Source: Oenanthe sinensis (lineage: Eukaryota > Streptophyta > Magnoliopsida > Apiales > Apiaceae). Taken from it: a stretch of 64,000 nucleotides of DNA. Below are positions 46,600 through 59,454 of the stretch, in pieces (within the stretch, counting starts at the first letter, position 1; each line of letters starts with the position of its first letter). The stretch spans positions 7,378,001-7,442,000 of the forward strand of contig CM053813.1 in the NCBI GenBank assembly GCA_028671895.1, written 5' to 3'. The position numbers and the translations under genes were made by a program. The notes under the pieces are model-generated. The model saw only the letters and a list, made by a program, of their open reading frames with translations, made no database searches and had not been told where the DNA came from.

Positions 46600-46860
46600 T
46601 GGTGATTGATCACATCATGTAAATCAAGTTGGAAGAAAAGTAAGTTGTGAGAACTTTGAAGTCAGATAGTGGAACTGAATTTTGTGAATGAAGTTCTAAA
46701 TGGAGTCTACACTTATAAAGGTACTTTGAAGCTGAAGCAATTAACACAACATGATAATTTATTTCAACAAAGATCGAGAAAAGACATCATATGAGTTAAT
46801 GGCCAACCAGAAGCAAACACTGAAGCTCTTTCGTGTGTTTGGAGGAAATTGATATTTATT
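46600..46860 (+). pseudogene. Copia integrase remnant, copy 2
   Basis: VRTLKSDSGTEFCE (second catalytic Asp box) near 46640-46690, and YELMANQKQTLKLFRVFGG near 46790-46850. The QQNGVVERKNRT segment with the catalytic Glu is missing. Confidence 0.72.
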
Positions 46861-46973
46861 AAAGATTTAGATGAGCAACTTGGCAAGTTTGAAGTTTAGG
46901 CTTATGGAACGATTTCTTAGGCTACTCATTGAAGTCGAAAGCTTATGAGGTATATGTGATTGAAAACTAGAAG

Positions 46974-47201
46974 GTGCTTGAAAGTCTGAATGTATCGTCC
47001 AACTACACCAAGCTCCCAAGTATTCACATGAAAGACTATTCTGGATCTTTGAAGTTTGACATCTTGTCAGAGTCATATTCAGATACTGATGATGAAACTG
47101 AGGTTGTAGAAGGAAATAATGAAAATGATGATGATTCAGATCCTGTTAGTGGAAATGGTAGTGAAACTACACAACTCGTGAACTTTAACAGAATCCACTG
47201 A
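46974..47201 (+). pseudogene. Acidic linker between integrase and RT, copy 2
   Basis: 75 open codons: YTKLPSIHMKDYSGSLKFD, SDTDDETEVVEGNNENDDD, SDPVSGNG. Parallel to 7844-8098 in copy 1. Confidence 0.55.
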
Positions 47202-47429
47202 AAAAGGTGAAGGATCTTCAACACATCCTAGCAGTAACTTAGGGGTAGCAAATAAAAGAAGGATCTACTAGTCGTACTCAACACAATGAAGATCAAAGGA
47301 ATACATCAAAAACATATCAGCCAAGACAAAATGTTTGAAGTCAAATTCAATCCTAGAGTCTAATTCTTAGTAAACTGGATTATTGAGTAAAGGCTAGAAG
47401 TGCTAATCAAAATAAACATATATTTTTCG

Positions 47430-47760
47430 GGATATAACATTTGAAATCCCAAAGAATACTGAAGATGCACTGAATGATCCAGATTGGGTGATTGTAATGC
47501 AAGATGATCTCAATCAGTTCGAAGGTAGAATCTACTGAAGCTGGAACCCAGACCACAAGACAAGGTTAAAATTAATAAAGTAAGGGTTTTCAGAAACTGG
47601 ATGATTATTGGCATTGTTATGAGGGACAAAGCCAAACTGGTTTCTATAGGTTACTATAAAGTAGAAGGTATCGACGATGATGGAAGCAAAATCTTCGGGA
47701 CTTTCAAGATCAAACAGTAAGCACCAGTGACGATACTTGATCCTTTTAGGGCATAACAAG
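47430..47760 (+). pseudogene. Copia RT N-terminal remnant, copy 2
   Basis: IPKNTEDALNDPDWVIVMQD then DLNQFEG is a clear copia RT entry box (family PKxVxEALxDPDWVxAMQxELNQFE). About 50 codons on, in another frame, are YYKVEGIDDDGSK and APVTILDP, matching GYSQxEGIDYDE and APVARL. YVDD is absent. Confidence 0.8.
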
Positions 47761-48456
47761 ATGAGGACCTAATAACATGATATCCCTAGCACCTGTTGAG
47801 CATTCAAGCATGAATATCTATCAGATGAATGTGAACAAGTGCACTCCTGAATGGTGAGATAAAAGTTAAAGTTGATGTACAATAACTCCTGGACTTTGAA
47901 GTTGCAGATCATTGGAATTTGTATATCATTATCTTCCCAAGCTCTCTATGATGGAGGTAGGGATTCAAGCTAATCGTCAAGAACATGATATGACACTCTA
48001 ACTAGGTTATTACTTGAAAATGATTTTGGTAGAGTCGTTATACACATATCTCTCTAAGAATACAAGACACACACATAATGTAATATATGTGCTAGAATAC
48101 CATGATTGTATTATATGTGGGTCTACTAACAAAACTTGTGTAAGAGATATTTTTCTAAGTAAATGCAGAGTAGGTACAACATGAGCATGCTGAAAGAGTT
48201 ACAATTATTTTTGGATTACAATTAATTCAAAAAAATGATGGCAATTAAAGTAAGTCAAGGATCTTTTGAAGATGTGCAATTTAGAAAATTCTAGACCTGT
48301 CAAGACTTCTTGCAAACAAACCACTAAGCTTGATCAGTAAAAATCAGGTATATGAACTGAAGTGACAAGATATAGAGGTATAATCAGCTCATCACTTATT
48401 CAAGTACATAAAGACCATATATTTTATTCTCGATATGCCTATGTGCAAGTTTCCAA

Positions 48457-48759
48457 GTGGATACTAGAAAATCTTATCTTATAGCTAAGTTAAGAATTAT
48501 TAGATATCTTAGGGGATCACCAATTGTTAGAATCAGGTACCCTGAAGATAATAGGTTTAACCTAATTGGCTATATAGATATAGATGATGCAGGTTGTAAG
48601 AAAGATAGGGAAGTAATTCGTGGAAGAAGTTGTTTTCTTGCTGAAATGAGAAGAAGCACTCAATACATAGTTGCAGCAAAGGCTAAACTTAAAGCATCTA
48701 GTGAATGTGATGCTCTGATCTTCTGGACAAGGAAACTTCTTCAACTCCAACAACTCTGA
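48457..48759 (+). pseudogene. Copia RNase H remnant, copy 2 (100 codons open)
   Basis: The open frame reads RIIRYLRGSPIVRIRYPEDN, then RFNLIGYIDIDDAGCKKDRE and a RSCFLAEM-type stretch, then YIVAAKAKLKASSECDALIF and WTRKLLQ. It aligns with the copia KRIxRYLxGTxxLGLWYP and LIGYSDADYAGCxxDRKSTSG boxes and the AEYIAAxxCCAQxLWMRxxL helix. The first Asp is kept in YIDID, but Glu of EAEY and the CDN box are not seen. A YIDID form is shared with copy 1. The start Met is chance. Confidence 0.82.
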
Positions 48760-51700
48760 TGGTTATTCTCTACACCACGTATGAAATAAGCTCATTGACA
48801 CCAGGTATCATTTCTTTCGAGATTGTCCTTAGTAGAATAACTTGCAGATATTTATTAAACAACTTGATGAATTCATTTTGTCTAAGTTGGTTAGTGAACT
48901 TGGGATATTATTTATATGCATATTTGTTAGAAATCCCACTGCAAGGAATTCTTCAATGAGTTCACAAGTATTAAATCGTCTATATTTAAAGGACTTGTGA
49001 ATTTATTTCAATTCCAGTACCTCATGCTTTTTGCTATTAGTTTAATTATCATGCTTACAATGTTATATGCATATGTGGTAGTTTAATGATTTAGCATAAG
49101 TTAGCAGTATAATTATTTATATGTTAAATATTTGACGAATATTAGTCAATGATATCTTGCTTAATTGTTCTGATATTTTCCTCTGATATTTTTAAATATT
49201 TTATTATAAATAATTTTGGTACTTTTCGTATTAGTGACGTTATTTAAAATTTATGTTCTAAGTAATTAATGTATATTTCAAAACTTACTAATATTGGAAG
49301 ACGAAGTATTTTCTAAGCCGTGTCTATAAAATTCTCAATGTTTTATATACTTAGAAAATATTTCTAAAATATGATTTTATTTGCGAGGATTGGTAATTAA
49401 GATCACAAGTATTAAATGTCTATATTTAAAGGACTTGTGAATGTCTTTTCAACTATTTTCTCGAGCTTACGTATATCATTAATAATTGTTATGAGTATAA
49501 TTGTAATATGCTTGAGAGACAAGTATTAGATAAAGTGTAGGAAGTTAGATGTTAATATTCAATCTAATGAATATTTTAGTATTTAGCGAATTTATTTTAT
49601 CTTATTAAAATTATGGATTGAATCAATTCAATGTTTATTAGTTTCATAATTTTGATTTGATAAAATATAAGAAGCATAATTTCTTGCATTTTGAAGTTAT
49701 TGATAATTATCAAGTAATGATATTTTTGTTAATGTTTTTGTGCAATTAATTGTGATATTTTTAATATTAGTGATAATACAAGTTGTGTATCTGAAATCAG
49801 TAAAAATAAAAATATGTCTTAATGCTTATTGTTCTACTGAATGATTGTCATGCCTATTTGATTTATATATATGCATGGTATTGGTAATTATTTAGTACCA
49901 TATAAGTATTTAATTTATTTTTATTTATTTAAATTATGATGATATAAAACAATTCAGTGATATATTGGTTCCATGATTTAGGTAAATTAAAATAAATTGG
50001 CAGCATAATTATTCGTTGTATAAATATTCTCTTTTATTAATTTGTGATAATTGATTAATATTTTATTATAAAATAATTGTGATATATTGATACTAATGGA
50101 TTTTCTTAGTCTTTATAATAAGTAAAAATTGGTTTTTGAAAAAGCCGTTAGTATTAGTATATTTAGTTTTCTTTCTTTGACTGAATTTTAAACTTGAATG
50201 TATTAAGAAGAATTTCTTGTCTAATTCTTTTTCAAAACATTTTATTCAAAGATACATTCATTTATCTATCAGTTTTAAAGAAGAAAACATTAAAATTCTT
50301 TTCCAGAACTTCTCTTTTGAAAATCTTTTAATTTACAGCCCAACTTTAATTTCTAAATCCTAGGGTGTGAATAAACTTTTCTTGAGGATAATCTTTCTTT
50401 AAATCTCAAAATCGTTTATCCTCTGCCAAAAGCTAGTTTTAAAAGTTTTATCTTACAAAACTTTTTCTCTCTTAATTTTTCCTTTTAGAGTGGGAGAAAC
50501 TTTGTGGCTGCTATTTTATTCAGAGAAATTATTTTTACTTCGAGTTATCAATCACTTGTAAAATTATTTGTTTTTAAACAGTTGTTTCAATGTATGTTTC
50601 ACATTGATTCATAGTACCAAAATAGTGGTTGTTGTTTTGAAGGCATTGTACTGTATTTTTAAGCATACATTCACCCTAATTGTCATGTTTTCATTTTAAG
50701 ATGTGGATACTATCTAGTGGACGAAAATGATGTAAATCATAATTGCATTATGAGTCAAAAAATCATAGTCCTCTATCTGATAAGGATGTTTTGTAAAATT
50801 GTTTTTAAAACTTACAGTGCAAAGGTTTTAAAGGAAAAGAGTCATTTTATTAAGATATAATTTGGTAGAAGAGTTGAATTTCTTCTTTGGTATAAATTCC
50901 CGCGTTTTATTATGGTAAGTTTTCCTTATAAGAATTCATAAGGGATAGAATTTTTCTCTTATACACTTTCTCGCATTTTATTATGAGATAAGTATCTTAA
51001 AAAAAAATTCGTATCATGCTCTTAAATGATAAATTTTCAGATCTGACAAAACTCTTTTACTAAAAGTGTTTTAATGCAATCATTTACCATTCCCTCTTAT
51101 ACTTTTCATTCTCTTTGAGATGAAAAATATGTTTACGAATGTTAAGATGATTATCTTTTTATCTTGATTGATTCTATCCGTTTAACCCCGAGAGGCTTTA
51201 GAAGCTGACCAAGAGGTTGAAAACCCATCAATCTCTTACCCAGGCCATAATACCAAACATTGATTCATTCACTTCCATATATTAACCCTTGGAGATAAAA
51301 GGAACACATGTAAGTTAGAGGTTGATAAGGGAGAAACTGCACTTGATGCAACAAATAAGGATGAAGTTGGAAGTGCACCCACAGCTCTACCTCCAGAGAA
51401 GAAAAGTAGTACATAAACTGAGGTAACTGTAAGCTCGTTTGCATCTTCTCAAATGGATGCAGAGCTGACAAGGCAATAAAACTATCTTTGGAATCATTCT
51501 CTCAACAGAGTGAGTCCATTGAAATTCGATCGTCAGCCAGAGCATCTTGTAATGAGTCAAGCACACCACCGGCACTCACGTTGATGGTAAGCCTAAATAG
51601 ATAAATTCTAGGAACACATTGCAAAACATGCATAGTGAGAAGTATAGGCATTCAGAGGAGATACGGACTCTAATTTTCCATACATTACATTGTCCAAGGT

Positions 51701-52821
51701 ATCTACCTCAAACAGAAGTTAATCTTCTACATCCCGAAAGAGAGATCTCTTATTCATATTTATCTGGGCTTGAGAGGCAACTAATTGAAAAGAATTCTTC
51801 GGATGAGTCAAGTAGGGTATTTTACACAAATTCCCGTCACAGGGTTATGAGGGAAACGTAGGCTCTAAGTTGCCATTCATTACATTGCCTACTACGTCTC
51901 CCCTCCTGGAAGGAACATTTCTAGATCCTGAAACAGAATGTCCACCTCCCGTTTACAGAGAAGGTTTGAGGTAACTCCTTGATAGAATAAGGCAGTTTTC
52001 CCTAACAGATTTTAAAATCTTGGGATAACCCATCTCAAAGAGGTGAGTCTCCACTAGACAGTGATTTAGCAAAAGCTAAATTGAGTCTAGTGCAGAGACA
52101 GTGCTTATGCATGATAGATCAAAAACACCTTTACGAGGCGATTCTCCACTTGATAGTGATTCAGTTCATTCTGATGAATCAGAGGATGAGAATATAAATG
52201 AATTGATGAATTTCACTTGTAGGTACAGAAGGCTATATTTGGAATGCAGAGTGAAAGTGAGGGAGAGAAACACTTGAGTGAAAGTGAGGGAGAGATACAC
52301 TTGAGTGAGAGATAGGGAGAGAAAGAGTGAAAAACTTCAAAGTGCTCGATACTTAAGTGTAAACACTAACAGAATGTAGTAGAAATGAGGAAACTATAGA
52401 CCAAAAAATTACCCTTGCTACTTACTACTTCTGAAAGAAAAGCTACTATATTTTCCCAATAAATGACAGACGAGAACCTTCTTTGGAAGACAAGTTATTT
52501 GAAAGATAATGGGCCATTGGAGGATTTCTCAACTACGGGGGAGAATTTAGTATACAAGAAAAAGAAAAAAAAAGAAGGTATTATATTCGTATCCTTAGGG
52601 GGAGAATTTAGACAAGAAAAAGAAGAAAATCTTATCTTCTGATCCTTATGGGAAACAACAGAAATGGGAGAATCAAGAAACTGTATCCTATACTTCAAAA
52701 GAATTGGGAGTAGAGGATTCCTCATCCAAGTGAGATGTACAGAAAAGAATTGAAACTTCCATTGATCATCTAAAGAGGAGAAGAAGATAGAGAGGAAGAA
52801 TCACATTCTCAGGGGGAGAAC
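48760..52821 (+). other. Long AT-rich 3' region of copy 2, left of the solo LTR
   Basis: Parallel to 9231-13104 of copy 1: stem-loops at 48962-49000 and 49403-49440, the paired CCCGCGTTTTATTATGG elements (50899-50915, and about 50973 decayed), accessory-frame traces (51160-52200), the purine-rich GTGAAAGTGAGGGAGAG repeat (52253-52320), and extra polypurine tracts at 52537-52547, 52597-52608 and 52811-52820. Short frames (51265-51861, 52495-52725) carry no domain. Confidence 0.65.
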
Positions 52822-54339
52822 TGTTGGGATCAGGGCATATATATGCAGCGGAATTATGCTAAATACAAAAAAAAATAACGAATTCCAAATGCAGGATCCG
52901 TGTATAATTGGCGGATGATTATAGAGAATCAGATGTGTACCTTATTAAAGCTTTCCTTATGATGATTACAGAGGTCCAGAAGTGATGAATCACAGCAACC
53001 CTTCACAAAAATCTGCTCTCTATCGGTATCCACACGAACGTCGTATCATCTAACGATCACCGGAGTTAGGTACTAGCATGTTTCTGCCTCTTTGTCTCTC
53101 TCTTTCTCTAGCCTCTAAAAAATCTAGAGCTGCTAGGGTTTTTCTCAAAAATGAAATTATATAAACTGTAACCCTAATCTATACATATTTATGTATATAT
53201 AGGGGGGAGAGGGACTTGGCCCAAAACCCTAATCTGATTGGACCTTTTAAAACCCATTCAGATTTCAGATTTATATTATTATTAAATTCGATTTCTAATA
53301 TGTATATAATTAATCAAGTCTCGCTTAATTAATTAAATAAATAAATTTGAATTAATAATAATAACAGTATTTAAATTTATAATTTAAATAACACTTCGTT
53401 TAAACGTTCTTTGTATGTGACCCTTTAAGTTATTATTACATTGGCAATAATTTTATTTTCTAATAATAAAATTATAAACAATGAGCGGCATCTAGTAATA
53501 CATCATTGCTATCCAAGTAATAATAATAATTGGTGATTCAATTAAACCTTTCGTGAATAATGTACAATGTAATATAATCTCTTTAACCTTATATTATAGA
53601 TCAAACTCGAGGCATGTATTGTGTCATCCTCTTCAACGTTTAATCCGGGTTTCCTTGATCAATGAGTAGACTATTAATCAAATCAACATTTGAGCATGAC
53701 CATGCATTTTATAATCTCACTCAATCAAGAGACTAATAATATCACTCCTAAAATAGGAGGGTTAAATCATATATCTATCATTCATATTTCTCATACGATT
53801 CATAGTATACCTAATGTCCACCTTTATATGTACCCGGTTAAAGGTAACTTTGAGTGTAATCAAAGTATATTAATTCTCGTATAGAAATATAATGATTTCA
53901 AGTCAAAGGATCATTACATCATTATCACAGTGAGAATTTCTTATGACACTTATTAACATGTAGATTCTCACAACGGGTCTGTTTAGTGCCATGCATTGAG
54001 ACATGCACTTATGTTCTTGACATTAGTATCACCATACCTATGACCAATGAGATGTGGTCATCAGTCAACAAACATGCTAGTCTTATTGCATTATTATTGT
54101 CCTTAAATAATAATACTCGACTAGGGACTTTTAGGAATATAATATTGTTCATATAATCTCATTTTTAAGTCACATACTTAAAGATATATAATTCGCATTA
54201 ATATTCTAAGGACATTTATTATGCTTTCAATTTATAACGCAGTAAATAAAGACATAATAAATATTAATTAGATAATCAAGTAAACATAATCCTTAATTAT
54301 TTATCATAAAATATTGTCTCTAGGACACTAATATTAACA
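52822..54339 (-). mobile_element. Angela-like solo LTR in copy 2
   Basis: 1,518 bp. On the minus strand it starts TGTTAATATTAGTGTCCTAGAG and ends GCCCTGATCCCAACA. It matches the LTRs at 23667 and 30712 along most of its length, with no internal sequence. It is flanked by AGAAC on both sides (52817-52821 and 54340-54344), so it arose by recombination between the two LTRs of one insertion. The empty site is seen in copy 1 at 13100-13110 (GGGGGAGAACATTATTTG). Its 3' end has diverged from the other Angela LTRs (TATATATGC in place of GTTTTCATGC). Confidence 0.95.
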
Positions 54340-54344
54340 AGAAC

Positions 54345-54687
54345 ATTATTTGAGCTATGTTCTATTGAAGACGTTCCCATGAATTTTAATTCTTATGAAG
54401 CTTTGTTTATGATAAGTTCTTTAAGTTCAACTATGAAGGATTTTGAAGCAGAGAAGGCTCAAACACAGACAGAAATGAATATAATACTACATGAATATCA
54501 GTTCAGTTCTAGATGAACAAACATCTTTCATTTCAGTTACACAAGAAATCTGGAAATGCAGAATATGATCCAGAAAAACCAGTAGCATTATTTACAAGTC
54601 CCGTACAATTACTTTTTCTAGTTGTTAGTTGAGTTATCCTCTCTATGAGATTTGTTTGCTAAGTTTAACAATCAAATAGGGGGAGAT
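54345..54687 (+). other. End of copy 2 interior and polypurine tract
   Basis: Matches 13105-13453 of copy 1 and has no open frame. It ends CAAATAGGGGGAGAT (54673-54687) directly before the 3' LTR. Confidence 0.85.
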
Positions 54688-56428
54688 TGTTAGTGAGATT
54701 ACGAAGCTGTATGAATAGTAATCGTGATAACTCAACACTGGAACATGACAGGTAAATAATACTACGCCTACACAGAAATCGGGAAGAAATGAAGACAAGA
54801 CGAATACAGTAAATCAATACATTAGAAGAAGTTTTGAAGTCTACTACAGGTCACTGAAAGAAGTTCATTAATATGTTCAAGCCTCAGTGAAGAATAATGC
54901 GTAAAGACTTTCAGGGTTTCAGAAGTGTTGAAGATTCAGTATAAAGTGTCACTAAAAGATTTTAGTGTATTAGCATTGATTGAAGATAGACAGTATTTGA
55001 AACATAGGAATCTAGAAGGGTAAAGACAAAGGTTAAAGAAGACAGTTGCAGTCTTGATGCAATACTTACTGAAAGAATTTCATTTAAATGTTCAAGCGTT
55101 AGTGAAGAACAGAGAATGGAATATTCAAGATTGTGGTAATAATGGAGCCGTTGTCTAAGTACCAGAAAAGATTCTAGTGAAAGTTACAGTGTTTATTAAC
55201 AGTTAGTGTTTGAAGCAATGCAACAGTCTAAGGTTAATCAGTTGAAACAGAATAGAAGTTAATGGAATTCAACTCAGTGTTAGTCGTTTATGAACCAGAC
55301 CAGTGCACTAAGAGTCAGCACAACAAGAAGAAAATTACCTTGATGTATCAGAAGAAATTCAGTTGATCAAGCCAGAAGAGTGAAAACCAAGTGGTAAATA
55401 CTTCAAGCATTTCAAGAATATGATCAAGGTAAGTATTACTACATTTAGTGGCTCTTATACTCATGAAGCAATGGAGAGGCGCAACAAAAATGATATTGGC
55501 GCAAGGAAACAACACTCCAATTTTGCTAAGTGTTTGGTGGCGCCTACACAAGGGTTATAGAGTGTAGGCGCAACAAAACCATTCCAAGGCTCATCAAAAC
55601 TCTAAAGGGAGGAGTTTGTGGTGCCTGCACTAGGAACTTAGTGTGCAGGCGCAACAAAACAAGTTATTGGTGCAAGGAAAGTTAAAGAGGTATTTGGTGG
55701 CGCCTCAACAGGGAAAATGAAGTGCAGGCATAACAAAAAGGAAAGCTTAGGCGCAACAAACACCTTTATTGGCGCCTATACACTGCAAACACTCTATCAA
55801 GTGCAAGAAAGGACTTAAGCATTGTGAAGAAAATTAATTTTGATTGATTTGAAAAGTCTACACCATATAAAAATAAAATGAATGGTTCATTTTGATTTGT
55901 GGAGACACACAACCAACCAGAGAGTTATAGAGAGAAAATGGAAGCTGGAGAAGAAGAAGTCACAAAGTCATACATATACTTTCTTCGCCGGAGTTTTATA
56001 TTCTAGCCAGTTCATTATGTTGTAAATACATAGGGATATTGTAAAACAATCTATGTTAGCTTGATTCCGTTAGTACAAACACATAGTCAAATATTGTATA
56101 GGGATTAAGTTATATCTCTTTGTAGAAGCAAATAACTAATCTATTCTTTGAAAACCAGTTATATTTTTAACTGGGTGTAGCAACCTCCGGGTATATATAT
56201 AAAAGATAAATTCCCCAAATCTTGTCCCGTTTATTTTACTTGCTAATTTTCTTGAACCTAATTGATTTATCCGGACTCACAGAAAATTAGTAGATAGCTC
56301 ACATAAATACTAAAAATGACCAAACCCACTCTGAAGTAATAATTTATTTATCCGCAAATTCATAAAAGAATTTAAATTATTGTGAGTATCGTATTCAACC
56401 CCCTTCTACAATACTTCGGTACCCAACA
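54688..56428 (+). repeat. 3' LTR, copy 2
   Basis: 1,741 bp from TGTTAGTGAGATTACG to GGTACCCAACA. It contains two clean 36-bp hairpin units (55539-55574, 55620-55655) and decayed ones further on (55699, 55770). A TATA-like CCATATAAAA lies near 55863. Confidence 0.92.
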
Positions 56429-56570
56429 CCTATGCTACCATCCATATTATCAGTTGATTAACATAAATATGTCAACTGATAAATGGTTTTCTGATCAATC
56501 GATAAGTATAATTTTCATAAAATTATATCTATAAAACCTTAACATCATTCAAAATATCATAAAACTAATA
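56429..56570 (-). repeat. Remnant of the SIRE-like 5' LTR
   Basis: CCTATGCTACCATCCATATT and the following ATCAGTTGATTAACATAA match 17509-17680 of the 3' LTR, including the palindromes GTCAACTGAT and ATCAATCGAT. The match fades after about 56520, so the right edge is approximate and no TAACA terminus or target duplication is visible. It shows where copy 2 landed. Confidence 0.75.
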
Positions 56571-57330
56571 GATTTTTCATGATGTAATCAATATTAATTC
56601 CATCTTTTTACAATGATCAACGAGGTCATGGCCACCACCAACGTACGTAGTAGTGTTAGTGTGTATTTTGGTACACACACATGGCATATGTATTTAAACA
56701 TTGTCGAATATGTTAGGGCACCTGCGATGTCTAACATTGTCAAAACCTCTAAGGTTTTAGCTTTTAGCTATAAATTATAAAGTTTCAGCACACAACTCAT
56801 TCAACCAACCATAAATAATGAAGATATGGAATACAAGTTTGTCCTCATACACAAAAGTTAATAGTATATTTATTATATACTCGTAGTCAAGTGCACACTC
56901 TATAGATATACACAATAGTTATTATCATCATCATCGAGTTACATCAATATTTATCATATGTTACCCGATAGTAGTTTAAAGCATACTGAAAGGGGATTTT
57001 ACTTGTCACGGTGACGTGAAAAGTAATGAAATAGAAAATGTATACATCACCTCCCAATCTACTTGTCACGATGACATGATATCTTTATCAAGTTCCTCAA
57101 AATCGTCATTGAATAAAAAATCACAAGAATCAACAACATTATGAAATATACAAAATTTAAATTAAAAAAACTAGGTTAATGATATTCATAATATTAATAA
57201 ACAAACACTTACTTTGCAGCACAGATATATAGTATATTGAACAAGTGTTCATAGATCTTTTGGAAAATTAGACTTAATTCACGTTCTATATCCATCGCAA
57301 GAACCTAAGGAAAAATACACAAAATTTAAA
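56571..57330. other. AT-rich sequence, nothing recognised
   Basis: No open frame, repeat family or RNA gene is recognised. A short pair of similar segments (CTACTTGTCACGRTGACRTGA at 57000 and 57060) is the only structure noted. Confidence 0.5.
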
Positions 57331-58640
57331 TATTTAAATGTCCCAATGAAATCTCAATTGTAACTTGTACAAAAAAAATTGAATATTTGTGGTGCAATTA
57401 TTAAACACATTTAATATAAGTATAAAATATGATTCATAATGTAAATATCTTCGATATCTGGAGTACTCTGGATCATTATAATATGTATAAGTTGTAACCA
57501 TGTATCTCATTAAATGACTGCTCAACTTGTATGGAGACACTTGAACGCATAACATATTTCTGATATCGTCAATTGCAATGGGCACTGTAGGACGGTTTGG
57601 ATCTCCTTTCTTTTATATTTACAAAAATATCCCCTTAGAAATTTGGTCAGCCTATGAAGCCATACTCGCATTGGTCAATGTACTGTGAAACGTATTTTCA
57701 AAATTGTAAATACGACCCTTCTTCAGCAAATTCTTGATACTAAAGATGAATTTAACACGTTCTTGAGGTTTCCTAAGAGAAAAATGGTCAACCAACCACG
57801 TGGCAGGAACATGTAGCCTATGAATACAAAAAATCCATGAAAATGAGTCATAAATTTAGAATATTAAGTTCATATAATAAATAATTTTTCTTCTAATATG
57901 TCCTTATTTAAAATGTGGTTTGTCATATGCAGTGAAAAGAAAAACAAAAACTGTAAATAATTAAAATGTGTAAACTAAAGTAAAATTGTTGGATGACATT
58001 GCAAGCATCAAGTTATCATTGAGGTCCTAGACTATTTGCTTACATCTCTATAAAATTATACATCAACATTTCTCCACAAATGACATACAGAAGCCCAAGG
58101 GGGATTGTAAATATTATAGTCTGATGTGCACATTTTCTAAGACAAGTTTCCCTACAAAACTCAAAAAATTGCTAATCTATTTCAACTTCACATCAATAGT
58201 TTAATTTCCCCATCAGAATCTGAAAAAATACAACAACACACATAACAAGTCTAAATAATTCATTTCAGCGAACAATATAATGTATTAAGGGTATATTCAT
58301 CTTTTTTTTATATAAAAGTATTTGCCTTTACTATTTAACTATGCTAATGTGTTAAAAATTGATGGTGAAATATATATATAATATTATAATAAAGAGGGAC
58401 ATATAGATAAATTTACCTATAAATTTGGGACATATTACACAAATTTTCTTTATTAAAATAAGGAAAAAAATAAAATAATAAACATACAACTTATTCAGGT
58501 TAATGAATGTCAATAGATGAGATAGATCATCTGGAAACTCATTCACCAAAATCTTCCCCCAGAAAAAGGAAGATTAATTATCCCTCTTATATTCCCCATA
58601 AGGTCTTTTACATGAAGACTACATGTAATTTCATACTTCA
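57331..58640 (-). pseudogene. Exon-like minus-strand pieces of an unknown gene
   Basis: Three stretches read well on the minus strand between AT-rich intron-like DNA. About 58490-58570 has KILVNEFPDDLSHLLTFINL. About 57635-57830 has HVPATWLVDHFSLRKPQERV and FIFSIKNLLKKGRIYNFENT. About 57400-57615 has KGDPNRPTVPIAIDDIRNML and VQVSPYKLSSHLMRYMV. I cannot assign a family. Non-random composition and consistent strand suggest a relic of a spliced gene, but splice sites were not convincing. It may belong with the piece at 58858-59061 (LNVGDILKPTIGSEFSTFFI). Confidence 0.35.
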
Positions 58641-58857
58641 TTGATGGCAAAATCCAAACTTATTCATTATTTGTGATGTATATTGAATTATGTGTCACCC
58701 CGAATAAGTCTCCACAACAATATTGCTAGGAGTATGGAAATAATAATCCATCTACCACGTCATTAAAAAAAAGATATGATATATCAAAACGCTAATTACT
58801 TTTATTCAAATAAATTTATAAAATTTTGCAAAAACAAAATAATAACACATACCAACA

Positions 58858-59061
58858 TCACCACATACCAACATCCATAGCTTGAACAACATCATGCCAC
58901 TGTGTTTTAAGTTCGGAAAAGGAGATATCAATTGTTTTCACCGATTGAACAATAAAAAATGTCGAAAACTCACTGCCAATGGTGGGTTTCAAGATATCAC
59001 CAACATTTAAAATATGAGTATAATTTAGCCCTAATAAGAAAAATACTTCATAATTCTTCAT
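58858..59061 (-). pseudogene. Exon-like open frame, unknown family
   Basis: 67 codons: YEVFFLLGLNYTHILNVGDI, then a mixed stretch ending FSELKTQWHDVVQAMDVG. It is in the same orientation as neighbouring exon-like pieces. No family is recognised. A chance frame cannot be excluded, but its composition is more protein-like than other frames in this AT-rich region. Confidence 0.35.
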
Positions 59062-59454
59062 CTGGGATTGAGAACATGCAACGAACGACTATGGTAATTT
59101 TATGTCATTCATTATCTTAGTCCCATCATATATGGGGCGACATTCTTCATAAATTATAATTTCATATCATAAAAACCATGACATCTGAAAATTTGAAATC
59201 ATGACTAAAATACTATTAATAAATTAAAAAGTAAGAGAAAGACAAGAAGGGAACATCGAGAGAGTTATAAGGTAGAATGTTTTTCAAAGGAAGGAATTAC
59301 CTTGATAACTCGGAATTCTTGAGTTGTGTCTTGAGTTACACAATTGTTGTCAATAAATAAAAAAACACATTAATCAATATATCAAATACTAAAAAGATAA
59401 AAGCTCATATCAATATATTATTAAAAACTAAAAATATATCTAATTATTATTTTT

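Larger units (their letters stand above)
42784..56428 (+). mobile_element. Large non-autonomous copia-derived LTR element, copy 2 (5' truncated)
   Basis: Second member of the family of 2635-15259. The 5' LTR is cut at about 42784 and only 42784-43580 remains. The interior (43581-54687) follows copy 1 feature by feature and is interrupted by an Angela solo LTR (52822-54339). The 3' LTR is 54688-56428. It is more diverged than copy 1, and its two LTRs differ clearly from each other, so it is the older insertion. The right end joins SIRE-like LTR sequence at the point equivalent to 17509. Confidence 0.9.
16558..56570 (-). mobile_element. SIRE-like Ty1/copia element, nested and broken (outermost element)
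   Basis: Minus-strand element whose own parts lie at 16558-23666, 32303-37112 and 56429 to about 56570. The rest is younger insertions: Angela-like 23667-32302, gypsy copy B 37113-42783, large derivative copy 2 42784-56428. The order on the minus strand is 5' LTR scrap, gag, protease, integrase, RT, RNase H, a long extra ORF region after pol, polypurine tract, 3' LTR. Integrase before RT defines copia, and the extra region after pol together with a long gag points to the Sirevirus group. There are many stops and frameshifts. The right boundary is approximate because the first bases of the 5' LTR are diverged. Confidence 0.85.

Noticed and set aside
57000..57080. Repeated CTACTTGTCACGRTGACRTGA as a regulatory site pair
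   Set aside because: Only two copies with no context to give them a function.
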